A stretch of 64,000 nt of DNA. It comes from Mayamaea pseudoterrestris (lineage: Eukaryota > Bacillariophyta > Bacillariophyceae > Sellaphorales > Sellaphoraceae). Shown here piece after piece: positions 24,495 to 35,398 of the stretch; the stretch's first letter is position 1; every line of letters starts with the position of its first letter. The notes beneath the pieces were generated by a model that worked only from the letters and a program-made list of their open reading frames with translations, did no database searches and was not told where the DNA came from. The position numbers were made by a program, and so were the translations under genes. The stretch covers positions 124,001 to 188,000 of the forward strand of contig BROI01000028.1 of NCBI GenBank assembly GCA_027923505.1. The letters are read 5' to 3'.

Positions 24495-27400
24495 ATGAAG
24501 GAAAAGGCAAGCAAGCCGCCTGGTCTCAAGCGTGGCGGCGCGAAAGGTTGTCCAGCTGCTTCAACCACGAAACGAGCGCGACGCGATCCTTCTGCAAAGC
24601 AAGAATGGTCGTCATTTCCAGACGCGCTCGTCTTTGACAAGAAGGAAGTAAGGTTTGAGCTTTCGGATACTCAGCGTCAGCTATGGCTGCATCATCCAAT
24701 CGCCTCGCAGCGAGCTTCCAAGTTTCATGAACCACTCTCGCAATATCGAAAGTTGGGTGTAATTCGTCGTCGTTTGACGGTGAAAGGTGACATTGGTAAA
24801 CCGAAAATCCCGCCTCAAATCGCCGCGAAGAAATCTGATCTATCGAGAACGAAGAAACAGCTCCCGTCTCTTAGTCAGTCCATGGCAATCAAGCTAGCCC
24901 GAGCCGATGCTGTCCGGGCCGACGTAACAAAGACTGATGCCGCATTGCTCGTCGATGCAGAGCGAATCAAGACTGATTGGTCGCATGCAACAAAGAATGG
25001 GTATATGCAGCCATTTTGGGATGTTCATGGGCAAGTCACTCATTTGCTGCAAGATCCGGACGTACTGCCTATTACTCACTTGATAAAGCTGCTCAAGGCT
25101 GGAAAATTAGTGGACGATGAGCATAAAAATGATGTCAAGACCTTGTACAATGGTTTGCGAAAGGTATCTAATGATACAATGACGGTATTAAAGGCTCTTG
25201 TAGAGCTTCAGCAGCCAGAGGAGGTGCTTTACGATATCCCAATAATTATCAGCTATCCACGCTTTCGCGACGGCAGCCTCGAAATTGGTGTCTACGCCAG
25301 TCGTCTGCTGTTTGATGTAATGACCTTTCAATCGCTCCAGTGTATCATGGCAGCCTTTGACGAGGACAGCTTTACAGTGACACAGCCATTAGCCGATCTA
25401 GGTCAATGTCCTGTGCCCGTCTTTGCCAGTGACGCCCGACGCGTAGTTTTTGAGAAGGACGACGATTTGCCGGATGCAACAATACAGGACGCAACGGATG
25501 AGTCGGGTACGTTGTACGCCTTTTCAAATGCAGGCTTTTTGCGAGCATGTGAGAGTCATGGAAACGACACGAGCTGTTGGAACGAGCTTAAAACTAAGCT
25601 GGGGTCGTCGTTACGAGTCGATCTCATGCTTCATCAGATCCACGGGCTATGCTGGATGCATTCGATGGAGCGCATCGATGGAGGTTTAAACTCGCTTTTA
25701 TGGGAACGGCGAGAGTTTTTGGACGGTGGAGCTTACTATTACGCGCCGGCATTTGGTCAAGTACGGCTCTTTCTAGGACCAAACGCCGACGAGGCTCCGC
25801 CGATCATCAAGGGTGGACTGCTCTGTGATGAGGTGCGTACATAACAGCCTCCTTTGTTGCAATATATCAAGCATCTGACTGAAAACATTCATTATTATTC
25901 TTTCATAGATGGGCCTTGGTAAAACAATTCAAACTCTTGCACTGATAATGACGACTTTAAATGATCTTAAGTTGGAAGCTCGAAGCAGAGAGGATCACCG
26001 TCATGCAACCCTTATTGTCGTACCACCGGCGTTAGTGAGCCAATGGCTTTCGGAAATTGACAAGGTTGCTGGAGATGCACTTGCTGTCGAGTATTTTGAT
26101 CACAAATCCATGAAGTTTGAAAAAAAGTCCATCAAACGCGGTGAAGCAGACATTGTACTTACAACGTATAAGAGTTTCGACAAACATGCAAAATCTTCTG
26201 CTGATTCTTCGCGCGTTCTGAAGTCTAGCTCATGGGGTCGAGTCGTTTTGGACGAAATGCAGGAGGTTCGTAGCTCAACGACGGCAATTGCAAAGAATTG
26301 CGAGGAGTTGACCTGCGACCGTCGCTGGATGCTTTCCGGCACACCTATGTTTGATGGCGGAGTAGATGATTTGCGCGGCGAGTTGTCATTCCTCCGGCTC
26401 GAACCCTTTTCCGGCAACACTGAGGACGGCTTTTTCAAATTTGCGGTACAAGACCACTGGGACGATGGAACGCAGGATGGATATGAGACTTTACGCATCT
26501 TGAGCCTCGTTATGCTTCGGCGTAGCAAGACTATGACAATGATTGAGTCTGGGCTTCCGCTACTTGGTTTGCCGCCACTGTCAGTAATTTACGAGCCAAT
26601 TCCGCAGGATCCTTCAGAGCGAGCAGTCTATTGCTATTTAGAATCAATTGTGCATGCATCCCTTGGCAATGATGAAAACTGTGCGACGAATTTACACCGT
26701 TCGCTGCTGCGCCTTTTACGAGAAGCGTGCATGACTTGCGTAATGCTCAGCGGCGGCTTGGGGTGTCCGTCGCAACTTGCTTTTATCAATCGGCTTGTTG
26801 TTGAACTCATTAGGAAGAATTTGGCCTCTCAACACACCTCGGCAATTACCCCATCTTCTATCAATACAGCTATCTCGTGTGACGACGCAATTCGGTATTT
26901 GAGTCAGGTGGCAGATACCGCACGAGTTGGCTCTGGCTTTGTAACAGAAATGACATTGGGAACTGGTGGAGGTGCCAGCCGACGTGATCGAGCGGTGGAT
27001 TCGGTGGAGCTGCAATTGGAAGAATCGCAGAAAACTTTAGTCGAAGCGGATCGAAGTTTGGTTTTACATCGAGCAAAGAGAGCCAGAGCTAACTGGCAGA
27101 GACTGCTTGAATTGATTACCACGGGACATCTCACGTCGGATCTAACGAAGACTTCATCTGCAACCTTTCGATGCGTTTGGAAGTGGCGCTTCGCTTTGAG
27201 TCATCATTTGCAGGGAGACGCATCTAATCAGTCGCTTCCTGAATTGTTGACACGTGGATGGCGACCTGGTGTACGCTTTTATTCTAACAAAACGTCTACC
27301 AGAGTTCAATGTCGATGGCAATGGGCTCTTGCGCGTGTGCTTGGAGGATATCTCAGGCTGGAACGTACAGAAACTTTAAGTACATCTACTCGGAAAATTC

Positions 27401-29343
27401 ACGCAACATGGAAGTGGCGCTTTCTCTTTACAAAGGTTAGTCGAAACAAATTGATCCTTCCGCGTCATGAGAAAAAATTTGTGTCAGAACTGGCTTTAAA
27501 ATGGCTCAATGGGAAGTCTCCTAGTTTTTCTTGGGCTCATCCACATTGCCTGCTCCTTTCGGAGATACCGCCTCAAGTTGATGATAAGAATCTGTACACA
27601 TCATTTGCGTCAGCTCTATCTTCCACGTGTGGAAAAGTAGGCAGCTGCTTGCGCATCATTCGCTTGGGCGACGCTAAAACTTGTTCTGTTTGGTCTGCGT
27701 ATGTCCAATTTGAGCGAAAAGCACATTATGACTCAGTGGGCAGGATGCTGAAGCGAGCCGGTGGCATTAAAGTGGACGTATCACACCCTGTACCCAATAT
27801 CGAAAACCAACTGGCAGCAGCCTCTGCTAGCTTGCAAATGGCGAAGGCGGAGTTGGAAGTATACGCGTGTGCTACAAACCAGGGGAAGGTCAAGAAAGCC
27901 GAGAAAGCACTTCGATTTGCAGAACTTGGGCTTCGGATGTTTGCTAAGGATAAGAATCAACCTCAACATATCACTTGTGCTCCGTCAATTCACAGTCTTC
28001 GAGATTCTGAACCAAAACATACCAGTTCGCTATTATCGCGACTTGATGCATCCATCGACAAGTTAGCCAGAGCAATATCAATCGCTGCTGCCGATAAATT
28101 AAAAGCTGAGCGACAGAGTATTCATTTCAAGCGGATCATTGAAAATGGACAGGCTTCAGCTATCAGCGCCACCAGCGCCTTCGACAGCCTGCAGCATCTT
28201 AGGAACGGCAATGCGGATCGCACACAGTGCCCCGTCTGCATTAGCCCTCTCGGCCAGGAAGAGTGTAGTGAAGGACTGGTCTCGGTTACTCCCTGTGGCC
28301 ATCTGTTTTGCCGCGGCTGTCTTGGGAGCTATTTCGCTAATCATTATGCGAATGCGCCTCCATGTATAGCTTGTCGCAAGCCCCTACAAATCCACGAAAT
28401 CAGAACAGTGGACCCAAGCGCCAGTTCAGATTCTGATAACATGGAAACCCGTAGATTGTCTGCAAAGGACAAAATTCGGCAGGCTGCAGTCATTTTAGAA
28501 CAAAGCAATGGCCTGCTCCCTCCAGACCTTTGGGAGGCCCTATATCTTGCCATTGATCAGCCGCTTGATGCCCAACGGTCTGCACATTCAATCCACACAG
28601 CCATTCCAGGCTTATTTCTTGCGCATTTACGAAACGCAACAAGTATGGCTCGCGACGTTGATTCACACACGAATTCTACGGACGCAACACATTTATCGAG
28701 CAAGATCCGAGCGCTACTAGCTGATATTCCCAAAGATGAGCGCAGCGTGGTCTTCACATGTTCCAAGTATGGCGTAAAGCTTCTTGTAAACGTCTTGAAT
28801 ACTTTTGGAGTCGGCTGCCGATGTTTATTCAATGGTCAAGACGAGACGACGTCGGAACGGGCACTTGAAGAGTGGAAGCAGTTGGACGAGGTCCGCGTGC
28901 TGGTGGTCCAGTCGGGAGCCGCAGCTTGCGGTTTGTACGTATATGCGTAGCACATTTACGCTGAGTGCTGCATTCGCCATCTCACTTTTGAATTCTTCGT
29001 GTGCAGAACATTGACAGCGGCCTCTAAAATGTTTATACTCGAGCCATTTATCAAACACGAAGAAGAAAAACAGGCTTACGCTCGCCTTCATCGCTACGGG
29101 CAGACGAAAGAAGTTATTTGTAAGGTATACTATACGCCGGTCTCAGTGGAGTCTCGCCTCTTAGAATGGCGGAAGCGCATCGGTGGCTCCATAACGCACA
29201 CTGATGGAAACATTCTCTATGCGCCTCTCCGTAACAACATTTCCTATGATGCCCAGGATGATGATGTGGACCAGTTTTTGCTTGGCATCAACCACGACAC
29301 CTCCATATCTATGGACACTTTCGTGGAGGATGAAGGTGCTTAG
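24495..29343 (+). CDS. SHPRH-like SNF2 helicase with embedded RING finger
   Basis: Three exons (24,495-25,832; 25,909-28,934; 29,007-29,343) give 1,566 residues. SNF2 ATPase motifs: GGLLCDEMGLGKT spans the first junction (Walker Lys451), DEMQ at 561-564 stands in for DEAH, and WMLSGTPM follows. A long insertion then carries a C3HC4 RING finger (C1220, C1223, C1242, H1244, C1247, C1250, C1265, C1268). The C-terminal helicase lobe is split by the last intron and ends with ARLHRYGQT, the arginine-finger motif. A RING between the two helicase lobes is the layout of the SHPRH/RAD5/HLTF group, whose known members ubiquitinate PCNA at stalled replication forks. The long insertion favours SHPRH. The insertion also holds three W-x-W repeats (870-872, 916-918, 947-949) and an RRM-like stretch (about 991-1065). 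I chose the first in-frame ATG; upstream open sequence lacks one. Convergent with the LRR gene. Confidence 0.85.
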
Positions 29344-29481
29344 CGATAACTGGGGGGCTTGTCGACGACAACCATACAATAACAGATACTCAATAACAGG
29401 ATACTCACTAAGAACCCGACAAATGAACCCAACTAAACTTTATTCAAAAACGCTAGAGGACATCCAACACTAGTCGCATCT

Positions 29482-30822
29482 TTATGTATTGTGTTCTACT
29501 TTGGGTTGCTGAAGCTTATCGCGAGCAATATCCACATGTGGGTTTTGCTCTTTGACAAGCTTTATAGCAGCTTCTACATCCTGGTTGTTCTCATTGCCGC
29601 CAATTATTAACGTTGTCAAGCTAGGGATACCATTCATCAAACTCTTCAACACTTTTATGACAGCATCACCCCCTGCATCGTTACCAGCAAGGTCCAGAGA
29701 GACCAGGGCGGCATTTGATCCCTTCTTCATCCGGTCAGCGAGGAGCATGAAACCATCGGAACCAAGTCGGTTACCAAAAAGGCGCAGCGAGGCTGTCGGG
29801 CACTCCAGTGTGGCAGTGACAGCAGCCATTGCACCGCAGTCCGTCTCGCTCAAATCCAACGATAACATATTTGCATCGCGAGTCTTGAGGGCCGATAAAA
29901 TGGACAGCACACCTTCCTCGTCCAGTTTGTTGCCCGATAAGTTGAGTTCAACAAGACTGGGGAGCTTGAGATTATCTGCGGAGGACGTGCCAAGAAGCGA
30001 TGCCAATGCGAGTGCTCCAACCGACGTGAGTTCATTCTTGGACAAGTCAAGAACTTGCAGTCCTCGCATGCACCACGAATCCATCGCATGAAGCTTTTGC
30101 ATTGCATCATCGCCAATTCGACAGCCAGACAGATATAGCTTCTCAATGTGGCTAATGTTGTTCGCCGCAGTGAGCATGGTGACATTAACATTGTTGTCAA
30201 GACGTAGCGACATTGAATGTTCCGGCCGCGTAAAAGTCAGCATATCCTCGACGAATTCGTTATCAACATTACAGTCCGACAAATCCATTTCTTTAACAAT
30301 TCGCAAGAACGAGCTGTCTGGTGGCAATTCCTCTCGCAAGCGCAGCCGACATACACAAATAGATGGATTTCTTGAGAGATTCAAACGTTGCAAGTGTTGG
30401 CTCACTCCAAAAGTCTCTAGAATCCGCATCAAGCCCTTTCGACGTATTCCCTTGTAGCTCAGATCAATGTCAACAATTGGGTTATTCTGAATGCCAGCTG
30501 CTGCAAGCCCGTCACAGAGAGCAACGACTCCTTCGTCGCCCATTTCTGAATGTCCAATCGCTAAAGTCGTCATGACGGTCTGCCCGCCAATGGCTTGGCC
30601 CAGTCGAAACAACGACTCGTTGGAGACAGCATGTCCGGAAGCACTGAGACTTTTCCAATGAGTGTTGCTCCTACTCTCGAGCACGCTGACAAGCCTTGCG
30701 ACCTCGGCATCGCCAAAGGACTTTGTCGACAAGACGGTGAGCTCCTTGAGGGTTGGATCGTTTTCCTCGAGGCGCTGTAGGAGCGATTCGCATGACCGAA
30801 ACGATGATCCCCAAACAGTCAT
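29482..30822 (-). CDS. Leucine-rich repeat protein, RNI-like
   Basis: 446 residues in one exon. From about residue 40 to the end the protein is a run of LRRs with the ribonuclease-inhibitor spacing, seen in LQRLNLSRN, VKEMDLSDC, IEKLYLSGC, LQVLDLSKNELTSVGA, LVELNLSGNKLDEEGV and LVSLDLAGNDAGGDA. No catalytic domain, signal peptide or membrane segment is visible, so a cytosolic or nuclear binding role is likely. The upstream frame to 30,951 begins with TTG; I start at the ATG at 30,822. Because LRRs of this type are shared by RanGAP, NLR-like and many protist proteins, I assign no specific function. The conserved acidic RanGAP features are not evident. Confidence 0.8.
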   Translation of the reverse strand: MTVWGSSFRSCESLLQRLEENDPTLKELTVLSTKSFGDAEVARLVSVLESRSNTHWKSLSASGHAVSNESLFRLGQAIGGQTVMTTLAIGHSEMGDEGVVALCDGLAAAGIQNNPIVDIDLSYKGIRRKGLMRILETFGVSQHLQRLNLSRNPSICVCRLRLREELPPDSSFLRIVKEMDLSDCNVDNEFVEDMLTFTRPEHSMSLRLDNNVNVTMLTAANNISHIEKLYLSGCRIGDDAMQKLHAMDSWCMRGLQVLDLSKNELTSVGALALASLLGTSSADNLKLPSLVELNLSGNKLDEEGVLSILSALKTRDANMLSLDLSETDCGAMAAVTATLECPTASLRLFGNRLGSDGFMLLADRMKKGSNAALVSLDLAGNDAGGDAVIKVLKSLMNGIPSLTTLIIGGNENNQDVEAAIKLVKEQNPHVDIARDKLQQPKVEHNT

Positions 30823-30986
30823 GGCTTGTGTACTAGAAGATATCAACTTGCAGTATATTTGTGTGTCGGAATAGAGAAAAGGGAGAGGCTCTGTCGGCTG
30901 AGAAAATGTGTCGCGCGCAGATCTTTCGTTGGTCGCGCGAGTCTGTCGCAACGCGATCGATATCCGTTTTTTGTTTTGACAGACTG

Positions 30987-30994
30987 TATATATA
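30987..30994 (-). promoter_or_regulatory. Possible TATA element for the LRR gene
   Basis: TATATATA in an otherwise mixed sequence lies 165 bp upstream of the LRR start codon. The position would fit a core promoter with a leader of about 130 nt. No other support is visible. Confidence 0.25.
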
Positions 30995-31080
30995 CGTATC
31001 GGTTCTAACGATTCGAGTCGGTAGAAATGGCAGTCTGGGCAGCTGTAACCAGCTTTTAAAATAGTATATCTATTCCAAAC

Positions 31081-32091
31081 CTATGTTCGCACTTTTCGTC
31101 GCTTCGGGACCGCCTGCTGCTCGCACTCATGGTCGGAATCGTCGCTCAAAACGCCGTCCTGGTCGACTGCGCCATCCAGTGAAGACTCGTCCTCCTTCTC
31201 CCAGTCGGGAGTCTTGGTATCCAGCATGTAGTCATCACGAAAAGCGTTCCATTGCTTCTTGTCCGAGGTTGCTGGCGGTGCCAAGTCCGAGTTGGTTCCA
31301 GCAGCCGCCTTGGCCTTGCTCTTGATCAGGTCCAGGAAGCTATTCTTTGTCATCTTTGCTGCCGGCAAATCCTTCTTGTTACCTGCTGCAGAGGAAGTTT
31401 GCTGTTTTTCGTTGGATAGACCTTGTCCATTTTGATGCTGCGCAATGGCATTGAACAAGGCAACGACACCACGGGTGGCAATTCTTCGATGCGCTCGCTC
31501 CTGCTGCAGCTCGGCCTGCAAACCCGACGTAACACTCTGCACACTCGAGGCAGACGTTGCCACGGACAGCGGAATATGAAGGGCCGCCAGGTTGCGTTCC
31601 CGATTCACTTGCTTCTTCTCCTTGAGTTCCTTCTCGCGCTGCTTTTCCAATTCTGCTTGCTTTTGCAACGGAGTTTTGGTCTTGCTGAGAACAACGGATG
31701 GAGCCTTGGTAGGCTGCGTTCCTAAAATTCTTGCCATGGCTCCAGCCATGCCCATTGTGGCGTTTGTGTTCGCATCGGATTCGTCGTCGTCGTCCGTGTC
31801 ATCCTCGCTGCTGCCATCATCGTGAGGAGCTTCATCTTTCTGCTGCACTTTTTCTGTTCTTCTCCCTTTTGGCTGAATTTTATCATTTGTACTTCCTTCA
31901 TCCGATTCTTCGTCTGTCTCTTCCGCGTCGGCAGCGTAGTCGACTCGAATTGGTGCATCGCTTTTCTCGACGTTGTCAACAATGTCAAGATCGTCATTGT
32001 CCTCTTCCTCGCTAGATCCCGCAAAGCGATTCAAATCAGCTGGAGGCGGCTTGGCAACAGACTTCTTTTGCTTCTTGTTGTGGCGAGGCAT
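31081..32091 (-). CDS. RRP15: RRP15-like ribosome biogenesis protein
   Basis: 336 residues, one exon. A basic start (MPRHNKKQKKS) and a long acidic region lead into the Rrp15p domain (about 110-225): AMARILGTQ, VVLSKTKTPLQKQAELEKQ, then RRIATRGVVALFNAIAQHQ. These are the family's signature blocks. The C-terminal portion holds SFLDLIKSKAK and KKQWNAFRDDYML. RRP15 is a nucleolar factor needed for maturation of the large ribosomal subunit. Its start lies 290 bp from that of the divergent PLAC8 gene, so the two probably share a promoter region. Confidence 0.88.
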   Translation of the reverse strand: MPRHNKKQKKSVAKPPPADLNRFAGSSEEEDNDDLDIVDNVEKSDAPIRVDYAADAEETDEESDEGSTNDKIQPKGRRTEKVQQKDEAPHDDGSSEDDTDDDDESDANTNATMGMAGAMARILGTQPTKAPSVVLSKTKTPLQKQAELEKQREKELKEKKQVNRERNLAALHIPLSVATSASSVQSVTSGLQAELQQERAHRRIATRGVVALFNAIAQHQNGQGLSNEKQQTSSAAGNKKDLPAAKMTKNSFLDLIKSKAKAAAGTNSDLAPPATSDKKQWNAFRDDYMLDTKTPDWEKEDESSLDGAVDQDGVLSDDSDHECEQQAVPKRRKVRT

Positions 32092-32381
32092 GGTTGCTAT
32101 GTGGACTGTATACCGTACAAGTAAAAGGCGACGATGCTACGACGGAACGAGTTGAATACATTGCGAGACCTTCGAAACGATTGGCAGTGCGTGAGTACCG
32201 CAGACAAGTCCTTGTCTTTTCAAGATTGCGTTTGGATCTTCTCACCGGGTCATTCATGTCATTCATGTGCGCGCCTCTTTGATGCTTCCTCGCGTTTTTG
32301 CAGCCTTCATTTCGCTCGACTGGACTTAGAGTCGTATCTCAAGCTGTATTCTAGTTGAAGGCCCTTATACATATTAGCATC

Positions 32382-33324
32382 ATGTCTCTTGCCAAGAGCG
32401 GAAGCACTGATAAGTACTCGGCTATTGCCGTGGAGGAGCCAACGGCGGAAGCAGTCTGCATCAGCAGCTATCCACTCGTGAATGCTTCCGTCGCGGAGCA
32501 GGTTGTACTCGTGGCCCCGAGTGACATGCCGGGTGGCTACGAGTTTGCGGCCAGCGTCAATGGAACAACGGTGACTGTCAAGGTGGTACGTTGAATGGCG
32601 TTGCGATTGATGAATGAGAGAGTTGCGTAGGAACAATATTCTGATTCTGATTGAATTGTTCTTTCGTTTCTATCTGCAGCCTTCTCGGGGAGTTACTCAG
32701 GGCGATACCTTCACAGCCACCATTATCGACCCCTTGTATTCTCATAGGATTCCTACTGGTCGCTGGCGACATGGCATTTGTGACTGCCTTCGCTACGGAT
32801 GCGGCAACCCCATGTGTTGGGTTGCCTGCTGCTGGCGTCCCATTGCGCTGGGTCAAGTCATGACTCGCATGGGTCTGAATGCCTGCGGAACGCCGACTAG
32901 TCGAGATGCTTACTGGACTGCATTCAAGGTGCTTGCGCTCGTCTTTTTGGGCACGGTCTTTGTGGATCAAGTCATTACGCGATCGACGAGCGCCTACTAC
33001 CTTACTCAAACGGACGAGTATGGTAACCCAGACTACTCAAAGATTCCTGCGTCTGTGATTCTTGCGTGGGGTATTCAAGGTGGCATGAGGACTGTATACT
33101 TTTTCTATATGTTATTCTTGATGATTCGCACCAGAGCTCATATTCGTCACAAGTATCAAATTCCGGAAACGTCGTGCAGAGGCTGCGAGGATTGCTGCTG
33201 CTCATTCTGGTGTTCCTGCTGCACTGTATTGCAAATGGCGCATCATACGGCCGACTGTGATGCCTATCCTGGCAGCTGCTGCACCGAGAGTGGAATGCCG
33301 CCTGAGGCGCCGCATGTTGTTTAA
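32382..33324 (+). CDS. PLAC8-family cysteine-rich membrane protein
   Basis: Two exons (32,382-32,585 and 32,680-33,324) encode 282 residues. The 94-bp intron has a GTACGT donor and a CTGCAG acceptor. The PLAC8 signature follows the junction: GRWRHGICDCLRYG, then CWVACCWRPIALGQVMTRM. Two hydrophobic segments follow (FKVLALVFLGTVFVDQVI and GGMRTVYFFYMLFLMI), then a second Cys cluster (CRGCEDCCCSFWCSCC). PLAC8 proteins include plant cadmium-resistance and fruit-weight regulators at membranes; the role here is not deducible. The start at 32,382 is the first ATG in frame. Divergent from RRP15. Confidence 0.85.
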
Positions 33325-33457
33325 TGGGCTGATGAAATGAATGTTGAATGGTGGTAGTAAAGATACTATCGCTTACTTGTTAACTCAACTATAGGCTTGC
33401 CATAGGCTGGTGTATACTGCTTGTAAGAATATGTATATGTATCAAGTACAAAATTGC

Positions 33458-34804
33458 TCAATCGTCCGCCGACGTCCGTCTCACATTTTGCTTCTTGGTC
33501 TTGCTTTTGAAACCAGTCTTTTTGAAGGCGACAGTCTCTTTTCCTTCCGATAACTTTTTACTAAACTCATGGACATCCATCTTTGGCTCGTCGTGAATTG
33601 AGACACCCTTGTAGCCATCCTTAGTCCGACTCCAAACGTCAAATGCACCAAGTGCAGAATCATCCGCATTTGACACCTTGGCTTCCTCCATCTTGCGCGC
33701 CTCCGCTTCCTTGGCCTTTCGCAAATCCTCCATGGCTTCGGCTTTTCTCTTTTCGCGCAAACGACCACGCTCCTCCTTAACTTCTTGGCGTACCGTGGTG
33801 CGCTTGACTTTAACCGTCGTCCACGAGGATAAGCCAGTTGCCTCATCGATTTCCACCTCATCCTCGTTCTTGACGACAATCTCTTCTCCGCCCATGGCTA
33901 GCAAGCGAGCTTCTTCGACATTGTCGGGTATACTTGGGTCGGCTCCAAGCTCAATGCGAATTCTATTTAGTGAAACTGACTTGAGCAGCGTCTCCTGCGT
34001 GTCGTCATTTGTCTGCAGATACGAAAGATCCACCACCAAGCGATCCTCCAGTTCCGTCGCCGACAAATTCTCTCGCACAGCAATGACAAGAGCATTCTTC
34101 CAATACATGTCGCGCTCGGGCAGCTGCTTTTCGGCATTATTCGCCAAGAGTGCGCCGGTCCAGACTTGGATTGGCATGTCCGCCTCCAAAATATTTCCAA
34201 AAGCAACACCTTCTAGAAACGTTTTGCTATCGCGAGTATAAACGCCTTGTCCAGGTGCAAGTTTTAGTTTGAAGCGCTTTTTACTGCTAAATGCATGGTC
34301 GTCTTCTTCGTCGCCATCGTCGGCTTTGCGTTTGCTTTCACTACGTTCCTTCTTTCGAGACTCCCACTCCTTCCTCTCCTGCTTTGACGACATTGTCTCA
34401 ATCTTTGGCGCTGACGGTGGCGGAGGTGGTGGAAGTGCGTATGAAGAAGACACTGTATGCATTGGTTGGGCGTAGCTACTTGCAATCGGTACCCCATATC
34501 GATCCATTACCGCTGGTTGCATTGACATTGGCCCAGACGGCACTGCATACCGCCCTGACTCTTGCGCCATATTTTGTCGCGCTGCCTGTTCCATCTTCTC
34601 AAGAGACTTTTGCATAAAGCTTTGCTGCTGTTCTTGCTGTCTCTTTTCCAGCCTCTGCTGATCCAACTGTTTGCTCACGTTTTCCTGGTGCTTCTTGCCA
34701 TTGTTGTGGAGGAGGATCGACTGGCGATCGCTTCCCATCCACGCGTTGCAAGCGGCGCAGTAGTGCCGCTCATTATTCTCCCACGGAGCTTGCCGGCGTG
34801 ACAT
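33458..34804 (-). CDS. WBP4-like spliceosomal protein with U1-type zinc finger
   Basis: 448 residues. An N-terminal matrin/U1-type C2H2 finger uses C16, C19, H33 and H39 within RHYCAACNAWM and HNNGKKHQENV, followed by a Gln-rich coiled coil (about 47-80). This is the N-terminal arrangement of WBP4 (FBP21), a component of the spliceosome. A Pro-rich patch (ALPPPPPPSAP) and a basic region precede a conserved-looking central block (about 180-300). WW domains, present in animal WBP4, are not obvious, although GLSSWTTVKVKRTT near 320 shows one Trp in a similar setting. The family is certain for the finger and less so for full orthology. Nuclear, pre-mRNA splicing by inference. Confidence 0.7.
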   Translation of the reverse strand: MSRRQAPWENNERHYCAACNAWMGSDRQSILLHNNGKKHQENVSKQLDQQRLEKRQQEQQQSFMQKSLEKMEQAARQNMAQESGRYAVPSGPMSMQPAVMDRYGVPIASSYAQPMHTVSSSYALPPPPPPSAPKIETMSSKQERKEWESRKKERSESKRKADDGDEEDDHAFSSKKRFKLKLAPGQGVYTRDSKTFLEGVAFGNILEADMPIQVWTGALLANNAEKQLPERDMYWKNALVIAVRENLSATELEDRLVVDLSYLQTNDDTQETLLKSVSLNRIRIELGADPSIPDNVEEARLLAMGGEEIVVKNEDEVEIDEATGLSSWTTVKVKRTTVRQEVKEERGRLREKRKAEAMEDLRKAKEAEARKMEEAKVSNADDSALGAFDVWSRTKDGYKGVSIHDEPKMDVHEFSKKLSEGKETVAFKKTGFKSKTKKQNVRRTSADD

Positions 34805-35398
34805 GTTTACAGTATGTGTATCTGCAAAGTAAAGGGTTGTAAAGGACGAGTAGGCTATAATCGCTGCGCCTTCGTGTCATCGTCCTTTCGCGGTTGTGGT
34901 CTCGGTCGCACAAAATTAGCAGTCTTGGTGCGACGCGAGCAAGTTTTGAACGTGTCCGTTTCACTTCCGATCCCGCGGTGTGCGTGGCTGGCCACGAATG
35001 AAAAATCTCCATCCAATGATGTTGACGTTTCGCATGCTTCGACCTATTTACTTAACGCATTGGCTTGTAACCGCAAGCACATGAAAGTTCCATTAAGTAA
35101 AGTCTCACTTTCAGCGAACGAATCGGATCATTTCCAACGCGCCTTGATCACGGCCATGCGCGTCATCGAATGACGGCAGAGTCTCATTGGTTGGCGACCA
35201 TGGGCCTGGTTTGACGAATCGATGCGGGTGGAGCGTTGGTCTTCCTTTCACGAACGCCGGATATTTATTTAGCGCGACGGCGTGCGAGGCTGCCGGCCCG
35301 CACTTTTGATTCCTTTTCTCCGCTTTCCTTGGCAGATCACCATTGAAGGATTCCTCCAACCAACTTCGTTCAACAAGCTACTTTAGTCAAGGAGCAGT
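34805..35398. other. Divergent promoter region, no gene seen
   Basis: The stretch separates the WBP4-like gene (-) from the next gene (+). Short open frames on both strands overlap each other and carry no recognisable motif. Promoter and leader sequence for both genes is the simplest reading. Confidence 0.5.

Noticed and set aside
33678-34241. 187-codon plus-strand frame opposite the WBP4-like gene
   Set aside because: It is an antisense shadow of a real coding exon.
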